From assembly GCF_024170465.1 (NCBI RefSeq), contig NZ_JALJYF010000001.1, positions 434,001 to 498,000 of the forward strand: a stretch of 64,000 nucleotides of DNA. Reading direction: 5' to 3'. This document shows, piece by piece, positions 8,787 to 17,424 of the stretch (its first letter is position 1; each line of letters starts with the position of its first letter). This DNA is from Natronospira proteinivora. GTDB taxonomy: Bacteria > Pseudomonadota > Gammaproteobacteria > Natronospirales > Natronospiraceae. A program made the position numbers and the translations under genes. The notes below the pieces were generated by a model that worked only from the letters and a program-made list of their open reading frames with translations, did no database searches and was not told the origin of the DNA.

Positions 8787-9566
8787 ATGCTGAGTTTTAC
8801 CGCAGCTGAGATCAGCGGTCTTATTGGCCAGTACTACTGGCCCTTTACCCGGATTGCGGGAATGATCATGGTGGCGCCGATCTTTGCCACTGCCTTTATT
8901 CCCATGCAGGTCCGGGTCTTGCTGGCCGTGGCCCTCACCGCGGCCGTGGCCCCCATTCTGGGGCCGGTGCCGGCCGTGGAGGTACTCAGCTTTCAGGGTC
9001 TTGTGATTACCGTTCAGCAGATACTGATTGGTGCCATGCTGGGATTCATGGTGCAGATGGTTTTTGATGCGGTAGTGATTGCCGGTCAGATCATTGCCAT
9101 GAGCATGGGGCTGGGTTTCGCCTTCATGGTGGATGCTCAGCGAGGGGTATCGGTGCCCATTGTGGGTCAGTTCTTTCTGATCATGGCCACCCTGTTCTAC
9201 CTGTCCATGAACGGCCATTTGATCATCATTGAAGTTCTGGTGGACAGTTTTCGAAGCATGCCCGTGGGTACTTCCGGCGTGGTACGTGATGATTTCTGGG
9301 CGGTGGCCATGTTTGGCGCTGAGATGTTCAAGGGGGCCGTCCAGATTGCTTTGCCTGCGGTGGTCGCCTTGCAGACGGTGCTGGTGGCTTTCGGTGTAAT
9401 GAGTCGGGCCGCGCCCACCATGAATCTCTTTGCCGTGGGTTTTCCGGTCGCCATGACGCTGGGCTTTGTGATTCTGATGGTGGCCCTGCCGTATATGCAG
9501 CCGGCCATTATGGGCTTACTCCAGACGGCCTTTGACACCGCCCGCAATATTTTTGCCGGCGGCTGA
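8787..9566 (+). CDS. fliR: Flagellar export gate protein FliR
   Basis: FliR is the single-copy subunit that closes the FliP5-FliR-FliQ4 gate. The 259 residues contain six or so hydrophobic segments, including FTRIAGMIMVAPIFATAFIP, VRVLLAVALTAAVAPILGP and FGVMSRAAPTMNLFAVGFPV, the last being the FliR signature region. The ATG start lies six bases after fliQ, and flhB follows after 18 bases with a GGGGAGACG ribosome site. Length and motifs are typical. Confidence 0.96.
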   Translation: MLSFTAAEISGLIGQYYWPFTRIAGMIMVAPIFATAFIPMQVRVLLAVALTAAVAPILGPVPAVEVLSFQGLVITVQQILIGAMLGFMVQMVFDAVVIAGQIIAMSMGLGFAFMVDAQRGVSVPIVGQFFLIMATLFYLSMNGHLIIIEVLVDSFRSMPVGTSGVVRDDFWAVAMFGAEMFKGAVQIALPAVVALQTVLVAFGVMSRAAPTMNLFAVGFPVAMTLGFVILMVALPYMQPAIMGLLQTAFDTARNIFAGG

Positions 9567-9584
9567 TGCGAAGGGGAGACGACC

Positions 9585-10715
9585 ATGTCGGAACAGAAGG
9601 ATACCAGCCAGGAAAAAACAGAAGAGCCGACACCGAAACGGTTACAGGACGCCAAGAAAAAGGGGCAAGTGCCCCGTTCCCGTGAATTGAGCGCCATGCT
9701 GGTGATGATGACCGGTGCCGTCTTCCTCCTCAGTTTTGGCGGCTTCATGGTGGGAAGTGTGGCGGACGTGTTACGGGAAGGACTGACGCTGGATCCGGAC
9801 CAGGTTCGGGATGCCAGCGATATCCCCATCCAGTTTCGCAAGGCCGTGGTGGCGGGTATTCAGGTGGTGTTGCCCATTATGGGGGTCTTGTTTGTGGCAG
9901 CCTTGGCGGCACCCTCCTTGATTGGGGGCTGGTCATTCAGCCTGGAAAGTGTCCAGCCCAAGCTCAGCAAGATGAATCCCATTAGCGGTTTTCAGCGGAT
10001 ATTCGGGGTCAAGGCCCTGGTGGAACTGGCCAAGGCCATCGGCAAGTTTGGCGCGGTGGCGGTGGTGGCCGCGGTGATTTTCTGGCTGTTTCGGGACCGT
10101 TTCCTGTCCCTGGGCAATGCCCCCATGCCCCAAGGGCTGTTCGATGCCGGCAATCTGGTGGCTTTGTGTTTCCTGGCTTTCACCGCTGCTCTGATCATCG
10201 TGGCGGCCATCGATGTGCCGTTCCAGATCTGGGACAACACCCGCAAGCTCAAGATGAGCAAGCAGGAGGTCAAGGACGAGTTCAAGGAAACGGAGGGCAA
10301 GCCGGAGGTCAAGCGCAAGATTCGCGAGACCCAGCAGGAGATGTCCCGCCGCCGAATGATGGAGGAGGTGCCCAAGGCCGATGTAGTGGTCACCAACCCC
10401 AGCCATTTCGCCGTGGCGCTGCGATATCGCCCCAATCGCGCCAAGGCGCCAGTGGTGGTGGCCAAGGGCGTGGACCGCATTGCCCTGCGTATTCGCGAGA
10501 TTGCCGAGGAAAATCACGTGCCTATCCTGGAAGCACCGCCGTTGGCCCGGGCCTTGCATGGGACTACGGAGTTGGGTGACGAAATCCCGGCACGTTTGTA
10601 TCGCTCGGTGGCGGAAGTCTTGAGCTGGGTCTATCAGCTGCGCCGTCAGCGGGCTCGGGGTGGTCCCCGGCCGAGACGTCCCAATCCCTCCTTGGACGAG
10701 GAGGGTGACGAATAA
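9585..10715 (+). CDS. flhB: Flagellar export switch protein FlhB
   Basis: FlhB sets substrate specificity of the flagellar export gate. It starts with a charged stretch (KTEEPTPKRLQDAKKKGQVP), carries four membrane segments, and then a cytoplasmic domain that self-cleaves within an N-P-T-H motif. Here the motif reads NPSH, with Asn at residue 271, followed by FAVALRY; cleavage falls between Asn and Pro, and Ser replaces the usual Thr. The C-terminal subdomain includes PVVVAKGVDRIALRIREIA and PILEAPPLARAL. The 376-residue length is usual. A separate tail-only homologue is encoded at 23961-24266. Confidence 0.97.
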   Translation: MSEQKDTSQEKTEEPTPKRLQDAKKKGQVPRSRELSAMLVMMTGAVFLLSFGGFMVGSVADVLREGLTLDPDQVRDASDIPIQFRKAVVAGIQVVLPIMGVLFVAALAAPSLIGGWSFSLESVQPKLSKMNPISGFQRIFGVKALVELAKAIGKFGAVAVVAAVIFWLFRDRFLSLGNAPMPQGLFDAGNLVALCFLAFTAALIIVAAIDVPFQIWDNTRKLKMSKQEVKDEFKETEGKPEVKRKIRETQQEMSRRRMMEEVPKADVVVTNPSHFAVALRYRPNRAKAPVVVAKGVDRIALRIREIAEENHVPILEAPPLARALHGTTELGDEIPARLYRSVAEVLSWVYQLRRQRARGGPRPRRPNPSLDEEGDE

Positions 10716-10745
10716 CCGACGCCATAGGTGAGAGGCACTCAAGGC

Positions 10746-12881
10746 ATGGCAAGCACACAGTCAATGGTGACCGACGGTTTCAAGCACGCCCTGCGCTCGG
10801 GGTTGGGTGTGCCGATATTGCTGCTGGCGGTGTTGGGGATGATCATCGTCCCCCTGCCTCCCATCGCCTTGGACATGTTCTTTACCTTCAATATTGCCCT
10901 GGCACTGATTGTGGTGTTGGCGGTGATCTATATTGCTCGTCCTCTGGATCTTGGGGTGTTCCCCACGGTACTGCTGGCCGCCACTGTACTGCGGTTGGCA
11001 CTGAATATTGCCTCCACCCGGGTCATCCTGCTGGAAGGGCATACCGGTACTGCCGCGGCGGGCCGGGTGATTGAGTCCTTCGGTCAGTTTGTGGTTGGCG
11101 GCAACTATGCCGTGGGCCTAGTGGTGTTCGCCATTCTTGTGATCATCAATTTTGTGGTGATCACCAAGGGGGCTACCCGGGTCTCGGAAGTGACCGCCCG
11201 CTTTACCCTGGATGCCATGCCCGGTAAGCAGATGGCCATTGATGCCGATCTCAATGCCGGTCTGTTGACCGACGAGCAGGCCCGGGACCGTCGACAGGAA
11301 ATTCGGGAAGAGGCGGACTTCTATGGTTCCATGGATGGTGCTTCCAAGTTTGTCCGCGGGGATGCCATTGCCGGCATTCTGATCATGATCATCAATATCG
11401 TGGGTGGTTTGGTGATCGGCCCCGTTCAGCACGGTCTCTCCCTGGCCGAGGCCGGCCGCAATTACACCCTGCTCACCATCGGTGACGGCCTGGTGGCCCA
11501 GATTCCCGCCCTGCTGCTGTCCACTGCCGTGGCGGTGATTGTCACCCGAATGTCCCGCAGTCAGGACATGGGGCAGCAGATTCTGACCCAGCTGGTGGGC
11601 AATGGTCGGGTGCTGGCGGTGGCCTCCGGGGTATTGTTCACTCTGGGAGTGATTCCGGGCATGCCCAATCTCGCCTTTTTGAGCCTGGCGGCCATCACCG
11701 GTTTCATGGCCTGGCGAACCCAGCGCAAGGGTGAGCTGGTTGATGGTGAGCCGGTGGATGATGAGGTTCAGCCGGCCGGGGGCGCTCACCGTGACCGTGC
11801 CGGCGGTCGGACCGTGGAACCCGGCGGTGGCGGTGAAGAGCTGGGCGAGCTGGGCTGGGAGGATGTCACCCAGAACGATCTCTTGGGTCTGGAAGTGGGA
11901 TATCGCCTTATCCCGCTGGTGGATCGCAAGCAGGGTGGCGAGCTGATGACCCGCATTCGCGGTGTCCGCAAGAAACTGTCCCGGGAGCTGGGTTTCCTGG
12001 TTCAATCGGTCCATATCCGGGACAACCTGGAGTTGCCTCCCAATTACTATCGCCTGACTTTGATGGGGGATCCGGTGGGCGAGGCCGAGATCCACCCGGA
12101 TCGGGAAATGGCCATCAATCCGGGACAAGTGCACGGCAAGATTCAGGGTATTGAAACCACGGATCCCGCCTTCGGCCTGGAAGCGGTGTGGATCGAATCC
12201 GAGCAACGGGACAACGCCCAGACACTGGGTTACACCGTGGTGGACCCGGCCACGGTTGTGGCCACCCATCTCAGTCATGTCATCCAGAGCCATGCCCATG
12301 AGTTGCTGGGTCACGAGGAAGTCCAGAAATTGCTGGACATGCTCAAACAGACCGACAAGAGGCTGGTGGAAAGCCTGGTACCCGACATCATGCCGCTCAA
12401 TCGGGTGGTCAAGGTACTTCAACGCCTGCTGGAAGAGCGCGTACCCATTCGCAACCTGCGCACCATTGCCGAGAGTCTGGCCGAGCACGGCACCCAGACT
12501 CAGGATCCCGAGGAATTGGTGGGACAGGTTCGGGTGGCCCTGGCCCGGACCATCGTTCAGGAAGTCGCCGGGACGCGGGACGAGCTGCCGGTGATTACCC
12601 TGGATCCCAAGTTGGAACAGATATTGCAAGATGCCCTACGTCAGGGCGGAACCGGGAGCATTGAGCCGGGCTTGGCCGAACGGCTCCAGCAGAGCCTGGC
12701 CGAGGCCACCGAAAAGCAGGAGAACCAGGGCGAGCCTGGCATCCTCCTGGTGGCGCCTTTGATCAGAAGTTGGTTGGCCCGTTTCCTGCGCCAGCCGGTA
12801 CCGGGACTGAACGTATTGTCCTACAACGAAATACCGGATAGCCGAAAGGTCCGCCTGGTGGCTTCCATCAGTGGCGAATAA
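10746..12881 (+). CDS. flhA: Flagellar export gate protein FlhA
   Basis: FlhA is the large export-gate subunit whose cytoplasmic nonamer binds chaperone-substrate complexes. The ATG at 10746 is preferred because AGAGG lies 10 bases upstream; a GTG at 10728 would add six residues. Of 711 residues, the first 330 contain eight membrane segments and the FHIPEP signature region (LVVFAILVIINFVVITKGATRVSEV and RFTLDAMPGKQMAIDADLNAG). A 50-residue Gly-rich linker then leads to the cytoplasmic domain. No gene-sized gap separates it from flhB, so it is probably in the fliL transcript. Confidence 0.97.
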   Translation: MASTQSMVTDGFKHALRSGLGVPILLLAVLGMIIVPLPPIALDMFFTFNIALALIVVLAVIYIARPLDLGVFPTVLLAATVLRLALNIASTRVILLEGHTGTAAAGRVIESFGQFVVGGNYAVGLVVFAILVIINFVVITKGATRVSEVTARFTLDAMPGKQMAIDADLNAGLLTDEQARDRRQEIREEADFYGSMDGASKFVRGDAIAGILIMIINIVGGLVIGPVQHGLSLAEAGRNYTLLTIGDGLVAQIPALLLSTAVAVIVTRMSRSQDMGQQILTQLVGNGRVLAVASGVLFTLGVIPGMPNLAFLSLAAITGFMAWRTQRKGELVDGEPVDDEVQPAGGAHRDRAGGRTVEPGGGGEELGELGWEDVTQNDLLGLEVGYRLIPLVDRKQGGELMTRIRGVRKKLSRELGFLVQSVHIRDNLELPPNYYRLTLMGDPVGEAEIHPDREMAINPGQVHGKIQGIETTDPAFGLEAVWIESEQRDNAQTLGYTVVDPATVVATHLSHVIQSHAHELLGHEEVQKLLDMLKQTDKRLVESLVPDIMPLNRVVKVLQRLLEERVPIRNLRTIAESLAEHGTQTQDPEELVGQVRVALARTIVQEVAGTRDELPVITLDPKLEQILQDALRQGGTGSIEPGLAERLQQSLAEATEKQENQGEPGILLVAPLIRSWLARFLRQPVPGLNVLSYNEIPDSRKVRLVASISGE

Positions 12882-12904
12882 GGACGGCGAGAAGGGATAA
12901 GACC

Positions 12905-12979
12905 ATGAAAAGGCTGAGGTATTACACCATGCAGGCTGAACCGCAAGCGGGCTGCGCTGATCGGGAGGAACAACAATGA
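12905..12979 (+). CDS. Possible 24-residue leader peptide before flhF
   Basis: A short open frame with ATG at 12905 encodes a 24-residue peptide beginning MKRLRYYTMQAEPQAG. Its stop TGA overlaps the flhF ATG (ATGA at 12976-12979). A GAGAAGGG stretch lies about ten bases before its start. It fills the whole gap between flhA and flhF. It may simply be a chance frame, or a translated leader that couples flhF translation to upstream ribosomes. No function is recognised. Confidence 0.3.
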   Translation: MKRLRYYTMQAEPQAGCADREEQQ

Positions 12980-14439
12980 AGATCAAGCGATTCGTGGCGC
13001 CGGATATGCGCACCGCCATCCGCCAGGTGCGGGAGGATCAGGGGCCGGATGCGGTGATCCTGTCCAACCGCAGCATCAACGGTGGTATCGAGATCATTGC
13101 CGCGGTGGATTACGACGAGGCCCTGGTCAACCATGCCATTGGCAGCAGCGCACGCTATGGCGCCGACCGGCGTGACGATGAGCCCATGAATGAAGGTCCC
13201 AATCCAAGCGGCCGTCGGAAATCCGTCGCGCCCAGTTATGCCGAGCTTGCGGCTTCCTATCATGCCGAGCCTCCGGAAGAAGAGGATGAGCGGAGCTGGC
13301 TGGCGGGGTCGGCAGAAGAGGATGAGCCATTCCAGGAGTCGCCAAGGCCGGCTTCCGTGGAGCCATCCTCTGTCAAGACGGGCGCCCGTCGTTCGCGTCC
13401 GATTCCCGACAATCCCTATGGCGGCCAGTACGAGGACGACGATTTCGACGTACCGCGGGAACGGGGGCAGGACAATGCCCGTATCGTCTGGTCCCAGGAA
13501 CCCAACCTCATGGAAGTGCGCCGCGAGCTATCCAGCGTGCGCAACATGCTGCAAAGCCAGTTTTCCAATCTGGCCTGGGATCGGCTTTCCCGTGAGCGCC
13601 CTATCAAGGCTACGGTGCTTCGGGAGCTGAGCGCCATGGGCATCGAGCCGGATCTGGCCCGCCAGATCCTGGAAGAAATGCCGGCCACAGAGGATGAGCA
13701 GCAGGCTTGGCGCTTGCCTTTGGGGATGTTGGCCCGGCGTGTTCCGGTGGGAAATGATCCCATTCTGGAGAAGGGCGGGCGGATTGCCTTGGTGGGGCCC
13801 ACCGGGGTGGGCAAGACCACCACCATTGCCAAGCTGGCAGCTCGTTTCGCCCTGCGCCACGGCAAGCGCCATGTGGCACTGATTTCCACCGATCACTACC
13901 GGGTAGGGGGGCAGGAGCAACTGCACAGTTACGGCCGTATACTCGGGGTACCGGTCTTTTCCGTGGATACGGCGGAAGAATTGCGTGAAACCTTGCTGGA
14001 ACTGGACAATAAAAAACTGGTGCTGGTGGACTCCGCCGGCATGAGTCAGCGGGACAGTCGTATCCCGGTTCAGATGGATATGCTCCGTCGAGTCGAAGGG
14101 CAGGCCCTTTCAGTCAATCTGGTCTTGTCTGCAGACAGCCCTGCCCCGACCATGGAGGAGACGGTCCGTGCTTATGCGGATGTGGGGCTGGACGGTTGCA
14201 TCCTGACCAAGCTGGACGAAGCCACCGGGTTGGGCGGCGCTTTGTCGGTGGCGGTACGCCATGCGCTGCCCATCGGCTATATCACCGATGGGCAGCGGGT
14301 GCCGGAGGATATCCAGCCGGCGCGAAGTCATCGCCTGGTGAGCCGCGCAGTGCAGCTGCAGCGACGGTGGCCTGGTCAGGTGGATGAGAATGAACTGGCC
14401 GCCCGTTTTGGCCAGGTGGCCGCCCAGACCATGGCTTGA
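12976..14439 (+). CDS. flhF: Flagellar placement GTPase FlhF
   Basis: FlhF is the SRP-type GTPase that marks the pole for flagellum assembly. The N-terminus MKIKRFVAPDMRTAIRQVREDQGPDAVILSNR is the FlhF hallmark. Residues 60-170 are a disordered acidic region. The NG domain contains P-loop VGPTGVGKTTTIAKLAARFA, the STDHYRVGGQEQLHSYGRILG segment, G3-like LVDSAGMSQRD and the G4-like TKLDEATGLG. The 487-residue length is usual. flhG follows, and the pair together controls flagellar number and position. An ATG overlapping a short upstream frame gives the start. Confidence 0.97.
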   Translation: MKIKRFVAPDMRTAIRQVREDQGPDAVILSNRSINGGIEIIAAVDYDEALVNHAIGSSARYGADRRDDEPMNEGPNPSGRRKSVAPSYAELAASYHAEPPEEEDERSWLAGSAEEDEPFQESPRPASVEPSSVKTGARRSRPIPDNPYGGQYEDDDFDVPRERGQDNARIVWSQEPNLMEVRRELSSVRNMLQSQFSNLAWDRLSRERPIKATVLRELSAMGIEPDLARQILEEMPATEDEQQAWRLPLGMLARRVPVGNDPILEKGGRIALVGPTGVGKTTTIAKLAARFALRHGKRHVALISTDHYRVGGQEQLHSYGRILGVPVFSVDTAEELRETLLELDNKKLVLVDSAGMSQRDSRIPVQMDMLRRVEGQALSVNLVLSADSPAPTMEETVRAYADVGLDGCILTKLDEATGLGGALSVAVRHALPIGYITDGQRVPEDIQPARSHRLVSRAVQLQRRWPGQVDENELAARFGQVAAQTMA

Positions 14440-14482
14440 GGCCAGGCCCCCGGGTGACAGACCCCACGATTTGGAGTATTCA

Positions 14483-15355
14483 ATGGATCAGGCGGCAGGA
14501 TTGAGACGCATGGCATCACCCAAGCCAGTACAAGTCATTGCCGTGACTTCGGGCAAGGGTGGGGTGGGAAAGACCAATATCTCGGTCAATCTGGCTACGG
14601 CCATGGGCTTGAGCGGCAAGCGGGTCTTGTTGTTTGATGCCGATTTGGGCCTGGCCAATGTGGATGTGGTCCTGGGCCTGCAGCCCAAGCGCAACCTTTC
14701 CCATGTGATCAATGGGGAATGCAGCCTGGAGGAGATCCTGCTGGAGGGGCCTGCCGGTATCAAGATTGTGCCGGCTTCCTCGGGTACCAAACAGATGGCC
14801 GAGCTCAGCGCTGCCGAGCATGCCGGGGTGATCCGGGCCTTCAGTGAGCTGAGCGACGATGTGGATGTGATGATCGTAGATACTGCCGCCGGCATCGCTG
14901 ACGGGGTGGTAAGTTTTACCCAAGCGGCTCAGCACGTGATTCTGGTGGTTTGTGACGAGCCGGCATCGATTACTGATGCCTATGCCATGATCAAGGTTCT
15001 CTCCCGGGAGCATGGTGTCACCCATTTTCGAGTATTGGCGAATATGGCCCAGACCGCCCATCACGGTCGTACCTTGTTCAACAAGATTTCCAGCGTAGCC
15101 GAGCGCTTTTTGGATGTGAGCCTGGAATACATGGGGGCGGTGCCCTTTGATGAACAGCTGAGAAAGGCCGTTCAGAAGCAGGGGGCGGTGGTGGAAAATG
15201 CGCCCCGCAGCCGCTCGGCCATGGCCTTTCGCAACCTGGCGGAGGAGGCCGGTCGCTGGCCTTTGCCGCAGGGGCCCCGGGGCAATCTGGAGTTTTTTGT
15301 CGAACGGCTGTTGAATGCCGATGCCCGTGACGGGGGAGGTGGACAGATCGCATGA
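14483..15355 (+). CDS. flhG: Flagellar number regulator FlhG (FleN, MinD-like ATPase)
   Basis: FlhG is a ParA/MinD ATPase that limits flagellar number, partly by antagonising the FleQ-type activator and stimulating FlhF GTPase. The start chosen is ATG at 14483 (MDQAAGLRRMASPKPVQVIAV), preceded by TTTGGAG; it retains the N-terminal FlhF-activating segment DQAAGLRRM. The deviant Walker A is SGKGGVGKTNISVNLA, and DADLGLANVDVVLGL follows. 290 residues, normal size. Its stop overlaps the fliA start (ATGA), so the two are translationally linked. Confidence 0.96.
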   Translation: MDQAAGLRRMASPKPVQVIAVTSGKGGVGKTNISVNLATAMGLSGKRVLLFDADLGLANVDVVLGLQPKRNLSHVINGECSLEEILLEGPAGIKIVPASSGTKQMAELSAAEHAGVIRAFSELSDDVDVMIVDTAAGIADGVVSFTQAAQHVILVVCDEPASITDAYAMIKVLSREHGVTHFRVLANMAQTAHHGRTLFNKISSVAERFLDVSLEYMGAVPFDEQLRKAVQKQGAVVENAPRSRSAMAFRNLAEEAGRWPLPQGPRGNLEFFVERLLNADARDGGGGQIA

Positions 15356-16083
15356 TGGATGCCTCCTCTCGCTATCAACAGGTCCAGGGAAGCTGTGCCG
15401 ACGAGCTGGTACTCAAGCATGCCGGTCTGGTCAAGCGGATCGCCTATCATCTGGCGGCCCGGTTGCCGGATAGTGTGGAGGTGAATGACCTGGTGCAGTC
15501 CGGCATGATCGGCTTGCTGGAGGCGGGGCGTCAGTATAGTGATCAGCATGGGGCCAGCTTCGAGACATATGCTGGAATTCGTATTCGGGGCGCCATGCTG
15601 GATGAGATTCGCAAGACCGATTGGACGCCACGCTCGGTGCACCGGGCCTATCGGGAAATCAACGAAAAGATACGCCAGATCGAGAATGAGACCGGGCGTG
15701 ACGCGCGGGATTCGGAAGTGGCAAAAGCGGCCGGGTTGACCATGGAGGAATACCACCGTGTCATGCAGGATGCAGTGAGCTGTCGTTTGTTCAGCCTGGA
15801 TGAGTTGCAGTCGGATCATGACGACAACCTGCCCGGCTCGCTGGATCAGGATCAGGATAGCCCGCTTCGCCGGGTGGAATCGGTGGATTTCAGGCAGGGG
15901 TTGGCCGATACCATTGATGGTCTGCCGGAAAAGGAACGGTTGGTGATGTCCTTGTACTATGAACAGGAATTGAACCTGCGGGAGATCGGCGAGGTATTGG
16001 GCGTGAGTGAATCCCGGGTCTGTCAGATCCATGGCAAGGCACTTACCCGTACCCGTGCCAGAATGGATGAGTGGCTGGATTAA
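15352..16083 (+). CDS. fliA: Flagellar sigma factor FliA (sigma-28)
   Basis: FliA directs RNA polymerase to late flagellar and chemotaxis genes and is held by FlgM until the hook is complete. The 243 residues show region 2 (ARLPDSVEVNDLVQSGMIGLLEAGRQYS and YAGIRIRGAMLDEIRKTDWTPRSV), region 3, and region 4 with the helix-turn-helix LREIGEVLGVSESRVCQIHGKAL. It overlaps flhG by four bases. A promoter of the type FliA recognises may be present at 25806-25832. Confidence 0.97.
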   Translation: MMDASSRYQQVQGSCADELVLKHAGLVKRIAYHLAARLPDSVEVNDLVQSGMIGLLEAGRQYSDQHGASFETYAGIRIRGAMLDEIRKTDWTPRSVHRAYREINEKIRQIENETGRDARDSEVAKAAGLTMEEYHRVMQDAVSCRLFSLDELQSDHDDNLPGSLDQDQDSPLRRVESVDFRQGLADTIDGLPEKERLVMSLYYEQELNLREIGEVLGVSESRVCQIHGKALTRTRARMDEWLD

Positions 16084-16132
16084 GTATTGAGGCCCGCAAT
16101 CGGGTCACCTGGAGAATCGTCGGGAGGTTGGT

Positions 16133-16519
16133 TTGGACAAGAATATGAAGATTCTGGTGGTGGATGATTTTTCCACCATGCGGCGGATTATCAAGAATCT
16201 GCTCAGGGACCTGGGTTTCAATAACACCCAGGAAGCGGATGATGGCAAGACGGCCCTGCCCATGCTCAAGAATGGTGACTTCGATTTCGTGGTCACTGAC
16301 TGGAACATGCCTGGCATGACGGGGCTGGACCTGCTCAAGGAGATCCGCGCTGACGACAAGCTGCAGTCCACGCCGGTGTTGATGGTGACGGCCGAAGCCA
16401 AGCGGGATCAGATCGTGGAAGCCGCACAGTGTGGTGTCAATGGCTATATCATTAAGCCCTTCACCGCCGCCACCCTGAAGGAAAAGATTGAAAAGATCTT
16501 CGAGCGGCTGGATGCCTGA
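16133..16519 (+). CDS. cheY: Chemotaxis response regulator CheY
   Basis: CheY is phosphorylated by CheA and binds FliM to change motor direction. The single receiver domain of 128 residues begins [19 protein letters not shown], nearly identical to known CheY. The acidic pocket is Asp11-Asp12, the phospho-acceptor is Asp56 in [11 protein letters not shown], with Thr in MVTAEAKRD and Lys in IKPFTAATL. The start is a TTG at 16133 with GGGAGG five bases upstream; the ATG at 16145 would remove residues normally present. It lies 49 bases after fliA. Confidence 0.97.
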   Translation: MDKNMKILVVDDFSTMRRIIKNLLRDLGFNNTQEADDGKTALPMLKNGDFDFVVTDWNMPGMTGLDLLKEIRADDKLQSTPVLMVTAEAKRDQIVEAAQCGVNGYIIKPFTAATLKEKIEKIFERLDA

Positions 16520-16557
16520 TACCGGGCTGGACACACTGGATACGGGAAGGAGGGGCA

Positions 16558-17328
16558 ATGGCGTTCGAAGAACAGGCCAGGGCTGATGATTACAAACAGC
16601 GGCTGGAGAGCATGCTCCAGGCGCTGGAAGCCGGCGACGAAGAGACATTCAACCAGGAGCTGGACGGCCTGACCCATATTCGGGAAAAGGAGCTGTTCGT
16701 GGAGGTGGGGAAACTCACACGAGAACTTCACGAGGCGCTCAAGGGCTTTCGTATGGACTTTCGTCTGGCGGAACTGACCGAGAAGGAAATGCCTGATGCC
16801 CGGGACCGGCTGCTTTATGTCGTGGAGATGACGGAGAAGGCCGCCCATACGACCCTGGAAACGGTGGAAAGGTTGTTACCCAAAGCCGAGCAGATGGCCA
16901 GCGAGGCCGATTCCCTGGGACATTCTTGGAAGCGTTTTATGGATCGGGACATGGACGCGCAGGAGTTTCGGGATTTGGCCCACAGGCTCAACGATTTCCT
17001 GCAGCAGGTGAACCAGGAAGGTGAAGGACTGCGCTCCGGTCTCACCGAGATTCTCATGGCTCAGGAGTATCAGGACATCACCGGCCAGATCATCGGCCGG
17101 GTGATTCGTATGGTCCAGGAGCTGGAAGCCGGCATGGTGGATCTTTTGCGGGTGGCCGGTGGAAAACGGCTCAAGTCCGAGGAGGATGCGGCCGATAAGG
17201 AACAAGAGAAGGAACGCAGGGACGGCAATCTAGGTACCGGGCCGGCCACGCCCACCGATCAGGGGGGCGGAGAGGTGGCCCAGGGCCAGGATGAGGTTGA
17301 CGACCTGCTTTCCAGTCTGGGTTTCTGA
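16558..17328 (+). CDS. cheZ: CheY-P phosphatase CheZ
   Basis: CheZ dephosphorylates CheY-P and ends the tumble or reversal signal. The protein is a long helical hairpin of 256 residues. The catalytic segment AQEYQDITGQIIGRVI holds Asp173 and Gln177, matching the D-x-x-x-Q pair of enteric CheZ. The C-terminal peptide QDEVDDLLSSLGF is the amphipathic CheY-binding helix, joined by a disordered linker of about 40 residues. It lies between cheY and cheA. Confidence 0.96.
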   Translation: MAFEEQARADDYKQRLESMLQALEAGDEETFNQELDGLTHIREKELFVEVGKLTRELHEALKGFRMDFRLAELTEKEMPDARDRLLYVVEMTEKAAHTTLETVERLLPKAEQMASEADSLGHSWKRFMDRDMDAQEFRDLAHRLNDFLQQVNQEGEGLRSGLTEILMAQEYQDITGQIIGRVIRMVQELEAGMVDLLRVAGGKRLKSEEDAADKEQEKERRDGNLGTGPATPTDQGGGEVAQGQDEVDDLLSSLGF

Positions 17329-17424
17329 TGCCCCGGTAAGGCATCCCGGGACAGTGCCCTGCAGGGGGATGATCGCCCCGGTCCCCGTTTCCATAATGCA
17401 GGGCGGATGTGAGTGGAGGGCAGC

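Noticed and set aside
11118-12629. Long reverse-strand frame (503 residues) opposite flhA
   Set aside because: Antisense shadow of a certain gene, with His/Gln-rich composition and no recognisable domain.
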